Below are positions 18,670-28,103 of a DNA stretch of 64,000 bases, piece by piece. Below the pieces are notes generated by a model. That model was given only the letters and a program-made list of their open reading frames with translations, did no database searches and was not told the origin of the DNA. Position 1 is the first letter of the stretch; the number at the start of each line of letters is the position of its first letter. Where the stretch lies: the NCBI GenBank assembly GCA_028285085.1, contig JANQQI010000053.1, positions 1 to 64,000 on the forward strand, in the 5' to 3' direction. The position numbers and the translations under genes were made by a program. Origin of the DNA: Saprospiraceae bacterium (lineage in GTDB: Bacteria > Bacteroidota > Bacteroidia > Chitinophagales > Saprospiraceae).

Positions 18670-18838
18670 TCCTGCAAACAAGCAGTCTTCTCCATTACAA
18701 GAAGGAACCGATTTCTATATCGAAAACGGTTTTTACGTCTTTACAGCGCATTACCTCACGAATCGCGGGTACTGCTGTAAGAGTGGTTGTCGTCATTGCC
18801 CGTATGGATTTGAAAAGCAAAAGATAGCTTCTGACTAA
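18653..18838 (+). CDS. DUF5522 small cysteine-rich protein
   Basis: 61 residues, starting at a GTG that overlaps the end of the DUF6580 gene by 17 bp. The core DFYIENGFYVFTAHYL and the cysteine cluster CCKSGCRHCPYGF (four Cys plus His) are typical of DUF5522 and look like a metal or Fe-S site. Function unknown. Overlap suggests translational coupling with DUF6580. Confidence 0.8.
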   Translation: MDKKPNPANKQSSPLQEGTDFYIENGFYVFTAHYLTNRGYCCKSGCRHCPYGFEKQKIASD

Positions 18839-19217
18839 AATCAGGATTCCTTCGCTTTATTTAAGGTTCGACCTCTATCTTAAGACAAAAACTTTCTCGT
18901 TAATCATATGTTATCGGAGCAATAGCACACCTATTTAACATCCATTTCATTTCTATATCGTCATCTTATAGGGACGAATGAAAGTCTAACTTCAGCTTTG
19001 TAAAGCTCAACGCCCCACCCTATCGATTAATCCAGTCATTTGGTAGAAAGCAATTAGTTTGTTTTTTGCATTATTTTTATAAACCTTTATATTGCAATAT
19101 ACGTTTTACTTTTACGCTTATATTCCCATAACATATTATCCGAACAAGTGTCATTACACCATCAATCAGATCATGGATTGGATGGATGATTTATTAACGA
19201 TTTAGAAATTTGGGAAT
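18839..19217. other. 379-bp gene-free stretch
   Basis: Becomes AT-rich toward the following plus-strand gene. Tracts such as TTTATATTGC near 19086 and TACTTTTAC near 19109 are imperfect TAnnTTTG matches and might be its promoter. Nothing else was seen. Confidence 0.35.
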
Positions 19218-20201
19218 ATGTTTACCTTTACTACCCTAGCGAACATTGCAGTATTGATTTCCGGTCTTTGGAGCCTTGTTAACCTGATTCGGCTAGTCAA
19301 AAGTCCTAAAACAAACAAGAACAGAAATTCGATGATCGGCTTCAGTGCTCTGGTACTGATCGTAAGTCTATTCAGTCTTAGCTATCTTTTATTTAAAAAA
19401 GAAGTCGAACTAGCAAAGAAAAATTTCGAGTTAGAAAAGAAAGATATTGAAATGGCTTACCTAGAGCAGACCGGTGCACTGCAATTTGAGATCCGTGAAA
19501 AGGATGGCCTTATTGAACAGCTTAAATGGTCGAAAGAGCAAACCAAGCTGGATTTTGAAAATCAAAAAAATACTTTATTCCAGCAACTCCGGGAAGCAAA
19601 AGATAGCCTCAGCGATAGCTGGCGCGGCAAGGTAAAAGCGGTGAAAGCAGATCTTAATCGCTCTAATCAATCTGACATCGATCAGCTACACAACGAACTA
19701 ACTGAACGCTACGAACAAAAAATAGAACAACTGGAATTAGCGTATCAAGATTCAATTACCAGCCTCGATTCTTCCATCACTGAAAGCCTGGCACTAAGTG
19801 ACTCTCTGCAGAAAATGGTCGAGCTGTACGAACAGGAGGTTGATCAACTCAGACGTCAGGAAATCGATACCCAAGAAGAGCTGGATAAAGCACAAGGCAA
19901 AATCAAATGGCTGGAAGAAATTGCTGCTAAGACTAAAATCACCCCCGATGGCATGAAATATTTTGCGATGGGCCTTAACGCTGAGATGGCAGGCGACGAA
20001 TATCGTGGCAAGAAGAAACAATCTAAGCGAAAGAGAAAAAAAGCAGTAGACCAGTACAATGAAGCTTTAAAGTACTTCGAACAAGCCCGGCAACATGGTA
20101 TGCAGGATAACTATATTCTCATCGAAGCAATCGATCGAGTGAAAATGAAACGAGACGGCCAAGACGAAGATAACATCCGAGACGCTACGGTGTCTCGGTA
20201 A
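19218..20201 (+). CDS. Membrane-anchored coiled-coil protein
   Basis: 327 residues, not recognised. Two N-terminal membrane segments (about 5-25 and 42-60) are followed by a long charged coiled coil (about 65-235, rich in E, K, Q and L heptads). A basic patch follows (KKKQSKRKRKKA near 265) and then an EALKYFEQARQHG segment resembling a single TPR-like helix pair. Probably a cytoplasm-facing scaffold. Its 3' end faces the HD-domain gene with 4 bp between stops. Confidence 0.65.
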   Translation: MFTFTTLANIAVLISGLWSLVNLIRLVKSPKTNKNRNSMIGFSALVLIVSLFSLSYLLFKKEVELAKKNFELEKKDIEMAYLEQTGALQFEIREKDGLIEQLKWSKEQTKLDFENQKNTLFQQLREAKDSLSDSWRGKVKAVKADLNRSNQSDIDQLHNELTERYEQKIEQLELAYQDSITSLDSSITESLALSDSLQKMVELYEQEVDQLRRQEIDTQEELDKAQGKIKWLEEIAAKTKITPDGMKYFAMGLNAEMAGDEYRGKKKQSKRKRKKAVDQYNEALKYFEQARQHGMQDNYILIEAIDRVKMKRDGQDEDNIRDATVSR

Positions 20202-20205
20202 ACGC

Positions 20206-22302
20206 TTAGGATTTACGCTCCTCCGGATACTCGATCCGCACGTGGTTAATGCTTTTGAGTAGTTTTTTAAATTCGGTCTTACAAAGCTCCAATTCCTGAA
20301 ATGTCAAATTGGATTCATCTAATTGCCCATTGCTAATTTTATAAGCGACGATCTTTTCGACCAAGTCGTTGATGTCCTGTTCCGTAGGGTTCTTTAGACT
20401 CTTAGAGGCCGCTTCCAGAGAATCTGCCATCATTAGGATGGCCTGTTCTTTGGTGCTTGGCCGAGGTCCCGGATACCGGAATAAGCTTTCATCAATAGCT
20501 TGGTCGGGATGGGCATTGACTTCGTTGCGGTAAAAGTATTCTACCCGGGTATTACCGTGATGGGTCAGAATAAAGTCGATCAGAATCTTTGGCAAGCCAT
20601 TTTTGCGCGCCAGCTGTACGCCCTCGGTCACATGTTCGATAATTACCTGTGCACTTTCCAGGTTACTGAGTTCCTGATGGGGATTTTCCCCGCTCTGATT
20701 TTCAATGAAGAATTGCGGCTTGAGCATCTTCCCAATGTCGTGGTAAAGCGCAGCTACTTTGACGAGCAACTGATCCGCGCCAATCCGAGAAGCAGCCGCC
20801 TCGGAAAGGTTCGCCACTTGTAAAGAATGCTGCAAAGTTCCCGGTGCCTTCAACGATAGATCACGCAAAAGCGGCCGATTCATATCTGATAACTCCACCA
20901 ACGTGATCGCCGAAGTAAAGCCAAAGAAGCGTTCTAACAACGGAATCAATGGATACGCCAGCAAGGTCAAAAAGACGTTGAGGAAAATCCAGGTATACAC
21001 CGACCAGTCTACGGTCTGCAAGGCGCCCTCTTTAATCAACGACAGTCCCAGATATCCTAAGGCGTAAGCCAGAAAAATGTATAGCATAGAAAAGAAAAAG
21101 CGCGACATATCCCGCACTTCGATCCGTGCAAGGATCGCTACGATTCCCGCCAGAACCTGCAAAAAGGTAAATTCATATCCCAAAGAAGACAGGAAGCTAG
21201 CTAGCAACACGACGACAATATGCGTGAATAAAGCCAGCCGATCATTATAAAAAATCTTGATCACAATCGGCACGATACAGAAAGGAATCATGTAGGCGCT
21301 CAGGCTAGAATTCAGTTCTACCGCGTACACCAAATAGCTGTAAATCACCAGCCACATCAGCATAAAAACGAGCTTGCGATAGCGGCCAAAGACTTCGCGC
21401 GCGTGGTATTGCAGATACAAAATAAATACACCGACAATTAAGCTGGTCAGCAAAAAGTAACCGATAAATACACCCCAATGGGACTTACGTGAAGCGACCT
21501 CCTGCTCGTATTTTGCACGAAAGGAAATCAGCTTTTGATAAATCTCGTCGGTGATAATGCCGTCCTGCTGAACAATTAGCTCATCCTGCTTGACCATCCC
21601 CCGTGATGCGGATACCGAAGTGATTTGCTCCTGCAAAAATTTATCGGTCAGCTCCGGCGAATAGGTCACATTATCAGGATAACTCATCTGGAGCAAAGGC
21701 AGTAAAAACTCCGCTTCCCGCAATCCGCTATTGAAAAGCGAATCGGTGATACGAGACTCAATTTTTTCGGGCGTCAGAAAACTTTGCAGAGTTTGTTGAT
21801 GGGTCGTATTGCCTACAGCGACGTTGATAACCCACTGCTGACCTTTTTCGCGATGCTGCTCGGCCAATTGGATCACGCCAGTTGCATATAAGCGGTCGAT
21901 AAATTCCAGGCCGAAATTTTGGTAGCGTTCAGGATTACGGAGCACATTGGGAAATTGCCCCTCGTCGCGTACTGCCTCCAATTGTTGTTGGAAAGCTTCA
22001 CGAAAAATCTGCTTTTGTTGGCGCGCCACATCGGGATTAAGCTCGTAATAGGCCGAAAAATCAAGCTTGAGCTGTTCGATTTCATTATTGACCTCACCTT
22101 CCGGCTTGAGAATGGCAAAATCAAAAGGAGCGGCCAGGTCATCATAGCGCCAAGACTGTCCGGCTTCAAAGCTATATTTGAAGCGCGCATTATTTGGATA
22201 CAGCAAGCTGATGAAGGCGACTACGCCCAGTACGATCAAGTATTTTGCGATGCTTGGCAAACTCAGTCCGCCCAAACGCGATGTGTTTTCCATAGTGTAC
22301 AA
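20206..22302 (-). CDS. PgpH-like 7TM HD-domain phosphohydrolase
   Basis: 698 residues. One N-terminal membrane segment (20-36), a large extracytoplasmic domain (about 40-285), a seven-helix membrane block (about 285-470) and a C-terminal HD domain with LQHSLQVANL (about 496), YHDIGK (about 520) and THHG. This is the architecture of PgpH, which hydrolyses cyclic di-AMP to pApA. The metal-binding HD motif is intact. Function by family is c-di-AMP turnover; no cyclase gene lies in the window. MENTSRLGG, three codons downstream, is an equally good start. Confidence 0.88.
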   Translation of the reverse strand: MYTMENTSRLGGLSLPSIAKYLIVLGVVAFISLLYPNNARFKYSFEAGQSWRYDDLAAPFDFAILKPEGEVNNEIEQLKLDFSAYYELNPDVARQQKQIFREAFQQQLEAVRDEGQFPNVLRNPERYQNFGLEFIDRLYATGVIQLAEQHREKGQQWVINVAVGNTTHQQTLQSFLTPEKIESRITDSLFNSGLREAEFLLPLLQMSYPDNVTYSPELTDKFLQEQITSVSASRGMVKQDELIVQQDGIITDEIYQKLISFRAKYEQEVASRKSHWGVFIGYFLLTSLIVGVFILYLQYHAREVFGRYRKLVFMLMWLVIYSYLVYAVELNSSLSAYMIPFCIVPIVIKIFYNDRLALFTHIVVVLLASFLSSLGYEFTFLQVLAGIVAILARIEVRDMSRFFFSMLYIFLAYALGYLGLSLIKEGALQTVDWSVYTWIFLNVFLTLLAYPLIPLLERFFGFTSAITLVELSDMNRPLLRDLSLKAPGTLQHSLQVANLSEAAASRIGADQLLVKVAALYHDIGKMLKPQFFIENQSGENPHQELSNLESAQVIIEHVTEGVQLARKNGLPKILIDFILTHHGNTRVEYFYRNEVNAHPDQAIDESLFRYPGPRPSTKEQAILMMADSLEAASKSLKNPTEQDINDLVEKIVAYKISNGQLDESNLTFQELELCKTEFKKLLKSINHVRIEYPEERKS

Positions 22303-22332
22303 ATATACTTAAAACTGGCTTATCCGGAGGCT

Positions 22333-22958
22333 TTATAAATACCAACCGAGTTTTACACCGATAGGAAAAACTAAACCAAGAGAACGATCATCGCCTATAA
22401 AGCTACTGGTTGCCGATACATTTTTAAACTTACGATAACGATAGCCTAAGCCGATATAGAAATCCGCTGAAAGACGACCAACAAGATGCGTTTGATAGCC
22501 AGATATAAGTACAAAATCGCGAATGATCACTTTTTCGGAGCGGCCTTCAAAGTTATAGACGCGTTGCCGAAAGGTAGGTGCCCCATAAAGACCTTCCATA
22601 TTGGCATTTTCATCACCGTGGCGCATAATTCGGGCTTGAATGCGCCAGCTCCATCCACCTTGTACCGCTTCTTCAATATTGCCAAACAAACGATCTCTGC
22701 TATCACTCAGACGATTGGATAACTCATCTAAAAAATAACCAAAGATCAAACCCACACCGGCTTCAATGGAAACTCGACTCGTCAAGCGAGCCTCAGCATA
22801 AATGGGAAAATCACCATTCTGCATCGTAATGGGATTCGTCTTTAAAATAAGCCGAGATTCCGATAAGACCGTTTCATCAAAAATATTATCCAAATCACTT
22901 TGTGCGAAAAGGCTTCCACCTGCTAAGAAGCAGAGTAAAAATAGAAGTTGATTTTCAT
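22333..22958 (-). CDS. Beta-barrel-like envelope protein with one-base frameshift in its signal peptide
   Basis: The uninterrupted frame begins only at a TTG at 22893. Upstream in that frame lies a perfect signal peptide (LLFLLCFLAGGSLFAQSD) with no start codon before an in-frame stop at 22980. An ATG at 22958 followed by KINFYF is in another frame. One extra T in the five-T run (22941-22937) would join them as a normal signal peptide. The mature part has alternating amphipathic strands (RVSIEAGVGLIFGYF, DFYIGLGYRYR, VFPIGVKLGWYL) ending in an aromatic, as in outer-membrane barrels of about 190 residues. Either a sequencing error, a decayed gene or a phase-variable tract. Confidence 0.65.
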
Positions 22959-23038
22959 AACTTAAGTTGATTATTATTCAAAAAGCAATCGGCCAAATCG
23001 ATGCATAGTTTATACTCTACATAAAATCTTTATCTGAA

Positions 23039-24463
23039 TTAGCCCATTAATTGATCCAAAAACTCCCGAATCAAGTCATCGAGGTTACCACTTCCCTGCA
23101 GCTCTCCCATCATGCCGTACATTGCTGCGGACCGCTTCCCGCCTACTTTAGCATTCTTAGCAGCGAAGCTTTGAAAGCGTTCGAACAATTGTTCCGGCAA
23201 TAGCTTTTTCATGCCTTTGATGGCATTCACCTGGGCCATTTTACTGAGCTTGTTTAGGGTGAGTTGGCGGGATTTCTTGACGGCGGCCTTCAGGTCAGCA
23301 ATAAATTCATCCAGCACTGCCTCGTGGGCGGGCGTGATCGTTAAATGCAGGCTTGGTGGCAATTGCTGTCGATCGATAAACCAGTCGCCTTTGACCGCCA
23401 ATTCATCACCCACTTCGTAGATATCCACGACATCGGAGGCCATGCAGAGGATGGTCATATCCGGCTGGCCGAGAATCTTCAGCTCTGGAATAGCTTCAAT
23501 GGCCGAGCGTAAACGATCGGCGGTCGTCTTAGTTTGCCGGGCCAAACGCTGATAGCCCTCCAAGCCAATGTGATGCAATGCCGCCCAGGCCGCCGCAATA
23601 GCACCACCGGGGCGGGTACCAGTCATCGTTGGGGAACCGTAAATCCCCCCGGACCAAGGTGTGTAAACGTAAAATTGTAGCTTACGGAGTTCTGCATCCC
23701 GATACAGGACAACTGAAGCCCCTTTGGCGGCATAGCCGTATTTATGAATATCCGCAGAAATAGAGGTCACCCCCGGCACCGATAGGTCAAAATCAGCGAT
23801 AGGATAACCCGTCTGGCGCAAAAATGGCAGCATAAAGCCTCCTACACAGGCATCAACGTGGCAAAGTATTTCTTTTTCTTGCGCCAAGGCCGCCAACTCA
23901 CGAATGGGATCAATGACGCCCTGTGGATAGGCCGGTGCTGATCCTACGATCATCACAGTATTAGGGTTGATCGCGGCACGCATCGCCGGGACATCAGCTC
24001 GAAAATCAGTGCCAATCGGTACGACGATTGCTTTCAGGCCAAAGTAGTAACAGGCCTTGTGAAAGGCCGGATGTGCCGTGGCGGGCAGGACGATCTCGGG
24101 CGCAGCAATTTGCTTATGCTTTTGGCCCCAAGCCCGTGCGGTTTTGACAGCCATCAAAATGCTTTCTGTTCCTCCACTGGTCAAGCTGCCTCTGGTCGCT
24201 TCACTCCCGCCTAAAAGATGTGCAGACATGGCCACTACCTCAGATTCCATGCGGCGCAAACTCGGAAAAGCCGAGGGATTCAAAGCATTTTCTGAGAAAA
24301 AAGCTTGGTATGCCTGTTTCACAGTATCTACAATCTCATCTCCCGGAAAGTAGACATAGCTAAAATTTCGCCCATCTCGCCACCGCAAATCATTCGCCTT
24401 CATGTTTTCCATTTCCGTGAGTAAACTCGCTCGATCCTGACCTTTCTGAGGAATGCTTTTCAT
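23039..24463 (-). CDS. Sphingosine-1-phosphate lyase-like PLP decarboxylase
   Basis: 474 residues, group II decarboxylase fold. TSGGTES (95-101) binds the PLP phosphate, HVDACVGGF (202-210) contains the PLP-ring Asp, and K241 in SADIHKYGYAAKG is the Schiff-base lysine. The N-terminal block NALNPSAFPSLRRME and the DIHKYGYAAKG motif resemble sphingosine-1-phosphate lyases more than glutamate decarboxylases. It would cleave long-chain base phosphates to a fatty aldehyde and phosphoethanolamine. There is no membrane anchor, as in bacterial forms. Substrate is inferred from motifs only; no sphingolipid synthesis gene is nearby. Confidence 0.8.
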   Translation of the reverse strand: MKSIPQKGQDRASLLTEMENMKANDLRWRDGRNFSYVYFPGDEIVDTVKQAYQAFFSENALNPSAFPSLRRMESEVVAMSAHLLGGSEATRGSLTSGGTESILMAVKTARAWGQKHKQIAAPEIVLPATAHPAFHKACYYFGLKAIVVPIGTDFRADVPAMRAAINPNTVMIVGSAPAYPQGVIDPIRELAALAQEKEILCHVDACVGGFMLPFLRQTGYPIADFDLSVPGVTSISADIHKYGYAAKGASVVLYRDAELRKLQFYVYTPWSGGIYGSPTMTGTRPGGAIAAAWAALHHIGLEGYQRLARQTKTTADRLRSAIEAIPELKILGQPDMTILCMASDVVDIYEVGDELAVKGDWFIDRQQLPPSLHLTITPAHEAVLDEFIADLKAAVKKSRQLTLNKLSKMAQVNAIKGMKKLLPEQLFERFQSFAAKNAKVGGKRSAAMYGMMGELQGSGNLDDLIREFLDQLMG

Positions 24464-24538
24464 GCTAGAGGATTGTGAAATTTTGAAAGATATTTAATGA
24501 TAAACGTAGGGGCTAATATTCCGCATCTCCAAGCCCAA

Positions 24539-25675
24539 TCAACCGCCCAGATTTTTTACTAAAAAAGCGATAAAGATTCCAAGATAATTGCCCAGGGCAA
24601 AGCCTACCAAGCCCGTTGCCATACCCGAAAAAATCAAACTGCGATTCCGTATGGCACTCGCGATCTGCCCAACAAATACCGGACTGTACAAAGCAGCGGT
24701 GGAGGTAATTATGACCGTATCGACATCAATGCGAAATAAACGGGCAAGCAATAGATGCAACATCACCGTTCCCAGCAAAACACAACTGGTGAATAGAATG
24801 ACTTCACCGCCCGCATGCATCAATTGTCCAAAATCCGCTTCCATCCCAATGGCTACGCAAAACATCAACAAGAGGTACTCCCCCATTTCAAAAGTATAAG
24901 GTAAATCACGTACACTTTTATACAAAGAAGCAACAATGCTTAGTGTCGTCAATGCCAGAATAATCAGTCCCAAGGCTTTCAATTCTCCGGTCAGCAATTG
25001 GCAAAGGCCTAAACTAGCGGCAATGATTAAAATCGTCAGCCCAACGGGCTTAAGGATAAAGGACCATCGAAATGCCTCTTTTTCTACCTGAGTCTGTTCC
25101 ACGGAAGAATAGGTATCGGCTTGAAATGGGGGCAAAAAACGGGAAAAAAGTCGTTTCGCCACTGAAGTTAAAAATACAAGATAAATACCCCCGCAAAAGA
25201 TATCCGCTGCACTAATTAAGACCAAAAGTTCACTGTCCGCACCAACCGCCAAACCAATCGCATTCACATTTGCGGTACCACCGGTGTATATCCCAACCAA
25301 CATGCCCGATAGGCGCCAAGCATCCGTCAATTGATCGCGAAACCACCATCCAACCAAAGCAGAAACCAACATCCCGCTAATGACACATAGCACAAATGAC
25401 AAAACGGAACTGCGCGCATAACGCACCCAGCCTTTCAAATCCGTCGCAAAAAGTAGTAGCGGAATAGCTAGCAGAACAGTTCCACTGACAAAGCCTTCCG
25501 ATACCGCTTTCGACAAAGGTAAAATGGGCACATTAGCGAGAATAATTCCTGTTGCGTAGGCTAATACCACCGGACTAAGCCACTGCTCCACCCCCCAGCG
25601 CTTGGTCAGTCGCATCCACAGATAAGGGATGAACACGATGATGAATATTTGGGGCAAGTAGCTAAGGATTGGCAT
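24539..25675 (-). CDS. DUF819 family membrane protein
   Basis: 378 residues from the ATG at 25675. An earlier in-frame ATG at 25765 would overlap the ATPase gene by 65 bp and gives a non-membrane N-terminus. About 10-12 membrane helices, with the family signature GGTANVNAIGLAVGADSEL (about 145-163). DUF819 proteins resemble secondary transporters but have no assigned substrate. It follows the ClpB-like gene by 25 bp on the same strand, so co-transcription is likely. Confidence 0.83.
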   Translation of the reverse strand: MPILSYLPQIFIIVFIPYLWMRLTKRWGVEQWLSPVVLAYATGIILANVPILPLSKAVSEGFVSGTVLLAIPLLLFATDLKGWVRYARSSVLSFVLCVISGMLVSALVGWWFRDQLTDAWRLSGMLVGIYTGGTANVNAIGLAVGADSELLVLISAADIFCGGIYLVFLTSVAKRLFSRFLPPFQADTYSSVEQTQVEKEAFRWSFILKPVGLTILIIAASLGLCQLLTGELKALGLIILALTTLSIVASLYKSVRDLPYTFEMGEYLLLMFCVAIGMEADFGQLMHAGGEVILFTSCVLLGTVMLHLLLARLFRIDVDTVIITSTAALYSPVFVGQIASAIRNRSLIFSGMATGLVGFALGNYLGIFIAFLVKNLGG

Positions 25676-25700
25676 ACGGTGTTTTTGTAAAGATGGTAAA

Positions 25701-27977
25701 CTAGCGCTTCTGAATGGACACTTGCAAAGCACCATTATCATAATCAACCTGTAAAGCACAATCAATCGCTTCGGGATGCTCCAGTAGCCAATGCGCCAAT
25801 GGATTCACGACCGTTTGTTCGATCGCGCGCTGTAGAGGGCGGGCGCCGTAGCGCTCATCGAATCCGGTGCTCGCGAGATGCTGGGTCAGAGCTTCAGAAA
25901 AATGCAATTGCAATCCTCGTTTGATAAAGCCTTCGCGCTGACGCAATCCCGTTAATTCTTTCAACGTGATTTTATAGATATCTTCCTCGTTCAGACTGTT
26001 GAAAAAGACCACATTATCGATGCGATTGACAAATTCAGGCCGGAAAAAACTATTAATGGCCGATAGGTAGCGCGCCGAAGGATCATCCGTTTCGCGATAA
26101 CCGATGGAGGCTCGATTAGAAGCCCCCAAATTCGTGGTCATAATAATGATCGTATTCCTAAAATTCGTCACGCGCCCGTAAGCATCTACCAGCATCCCCT
26201 CATCGAGCACCGTCATCAAGGCATCAAAGATCGTTGGTGCGGCCTTTTCGACTTCATCCAGCAACAAGACGGCAAAAGGCCGATCCCGGATATCCTGTAC
26301 CAGTTTTCCAACCTCCCGGCCGGCCCCGATAAAGCGATTGATTTGACCGGGGTGTTGAAACTCACTCATGTCAATCCGAATCAATGGCGAGCGCTTTTGA
26401 CCTTTCCCGAAGAAGTAATCGGCCAGCACCTTGGCACTAGCTGTTTTCCCAACTCCCGTTGGGCCGGCAAAGACGAGTGTCGAAATGGGCTTGCCGGGAT
26501 TATTGAGTCCCGCTTTGAAGACCTTGACGATACTCAACATTTGCTCAATGGCTCGCGGTTGCCCAATGATTCGCTGAGCAAAGTAGTCCTGTAATTCTTG
26601 TGAATCAAGTAGTAGATCGTCTCGCAAGAATAACTCTGGCATTCCGGTTTGCTGTACAAAGTTCTGAATCACGGCGGCCTTATCTACCGTATCTTTCTCG
26701 CTCAATTGTGCCTCGCTGATACAATGACCGAGGAACTTAATGCCTTTACCTGGAAAGCTCTCGTAGGGGAAATAACGCAGTAATAACCGATAGGCCAGAT
26801 TTAAGGCTTCGGGCAAGATTTGCATCTGATGATTCGTGCGTGCATATTCCGCAAATTTATCGAGAATGGATTGTACTTTGTTTTGTGGTAACTCTTCGAG
26901 CTTGATCACTTGAAAAGTTTCCGCGAAACCCGGTAGAAGTCGCCGGATGCTTTCTAACTCTTGCTCGGTGACCTCACCCACAATTTGTAATTTACCTTGC
27001 TGCAAAAAAGAGAGTAAAAAGGCCGCAACACTATCTTCCGGGCCTTCCCCACCCGATTGCAATAGGCGGATCAAATCAACGATCCATAAGATGCCATTGG
27101 CGAGGCGAAGTTCTTCAATTAGCTTTTCGCAAGTCTCCTGCCACTCGCCGAGATAACGGGCGCTAGCAGTGATACGTTGGGCCATAATCTGCCAGAAGGT
27201 AAGCTGGAAATTCAGTTTACGTGATTGATTGGAAATTCGGCGAATGGCTTGCATGAGCACAGCGCTTTTTCCAACACCGGGGTTACCGACAATCAGGAGA
27301 TTCGCGCGCATATTCACCAGCTTATCCATCACCTCGTTGACCTTATCATCCAATTCCCAGGCCGCCTCTGGGGCAGCACTGCGCTGTTTGCGAATCGCTT
27401 TGGGAAAAGGATAGCGCACCGCCAATCGATTGAGGTTCTCGTAGGTTTCCGTTTCTTTGACCGGACTACGTCGGCGCTTACGATCCAAATTAACCCGCAA
27501 GCTCAGAGTATCTAGCTCAGGCTGGGGATCAAGCATATATTTGTACAAATCTGCCGGCTGCATGCGATTGAGCAAATCCGCCGCAAAATGATTCACCAGT
27601 GATTTAAACTGCCGCTGATCATAATAATAAAAGCTTTCATTAAACAGCGGAAGGTGGGCTTCGTAGTCGCCCTGATCCGTCTCGCCGTAGACTACCGGAA
27701 CGGGCACCTCAATTGTTTCGGCAGTTGGAAACGCACCATTCCGTTCGCGGTAGGTTGGCCGAATCTTGATCTTAAAGACTTTGAGGCGCGGTTCCAGAAT
27801 CTCGGAATAAGGATAATAGTCGTGTTTTTTATAAATTTTCTGTAAATATTCCTGGCAAGCCTGCTTAATTAAACTGACATTATTATCTACCAGTTGGTAA
27901 TTCGTTCCAACCAGTAATCCCAAAACCGCATGTTCGTTAAGCTGATAATACAGCAGAGGATAGTTGACTTTTTCCAC
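25701..27977 (-). CDS. ClpB/ClpA-like AAA+ ATPase with degenerate first module
   Basis: 758 residues. Residues 1-200 are not the Clp_N domain and are not recognised. Module D1 has Walker A GNPGVGKS (231-238) and a ClpB-like pore loop ARYLGEW, but its Walker B reads LWIVDL (297-302) instead of hydrophobic-DE. The usual ERRF arginine-finger segment is AETF (352-355). Module D2 has Walker A GPTGVGKT (505-512), Walker B LLLDEVEK (571-578), FRPEFVNRID and GARPLQRAIE. However, the usual GYVGYEEGG pore loop is missing: IGAGREVGKL (550-559) stands there. No ClpB middle coiled coil is visible. Probably a specialised unfoldase or remodeller; partner unknown. Confidence 0.82.
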   Translation of the reverse strand: MEKVNYPLLYYQLNEHAVLGLLVGTNYQLVDNNVSLIKQACQEYLQKIYKKHDYYPYSEILEPRLKVFKIKIRPTYRERNGAFPTAETIEVPVPVVYGETDQGDYEAHLPLFNESFYYYDQRQFKSLVNHFAADLLNRMQPADLYKYMLDPQPELDTLSLRVNLDRKRRRSPVKETETYENLNRLAVRYPFPKAIRKQRSAAPEAAWELDDKVNEVMDKLVNMRANLLIVGNPGVGKSAVLMQAIRRISNQSRKLNFQLTFWQIMAQRITASARYLGEWQETCEKLIEELRLANGILWIVDLIRLLQSGGEGPEDSVAAFLLSFLQQGKLQIVGEVTEQELESIRRLLPGFAETFQVIKLEELPQNKVQSILDKFAEYARTNHQMQILPEALNLAYRLLLRYFPYESFPGKGIKFLGHCISEAQLSEKDTVDKAAVIQNFVQQTGMPELFLRDDLLLDSQELQDYFAQRIIGQPRAIEQMLSIVKVFKAGLNNPGKPISTLVFAGPTGVGKTASAKVLADYFFGKGQKRSPLIRIDMSEFQHPGQINRFIGAGREVGKLVQDIRDRPFAVLLLDEVEKAAPTIFDALMTVLDEGMLVDAYGRVTNFRNTIIIMTTNLGASNRASIGYRETDDPSARYLSAINSFFRPEFVNRIDNVVFFNSLNEEDIYKITLKELTGLRQREGFIKRGLQLHFSEALTQHLASTGFDERYGARPLQRAIEQTVVNPLAHWLLEHPEAIDCALQVDYDNGALQVSIQKR

Positions 27978-28040
27978 AATAATCGAGTATGAACGCTAAA
28001 GATAATCAATGGGCATTAATTTGTACCGGAGTTGTGGAAA

Positions 28041-28074
28041 AGATAAAGGCCGGATACTAAAGAAGCATCCGACC
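28041..28074 (-). terminator. Terminator of the first giant adhesin gene
   Basis: On the minus-strand RNA GGTCGGAT (28074-28067) pairs with ATCCGGCC (28055-28048), including one G-U. It is followed by the T-rich tract TTTATCTTTT. It lies 30 bases past the stop codon. Confidence 0.65.
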
Positions 28075-28103
28075 TATGGTTTGCTTATTAGATTGTTGCT
28101 GAA

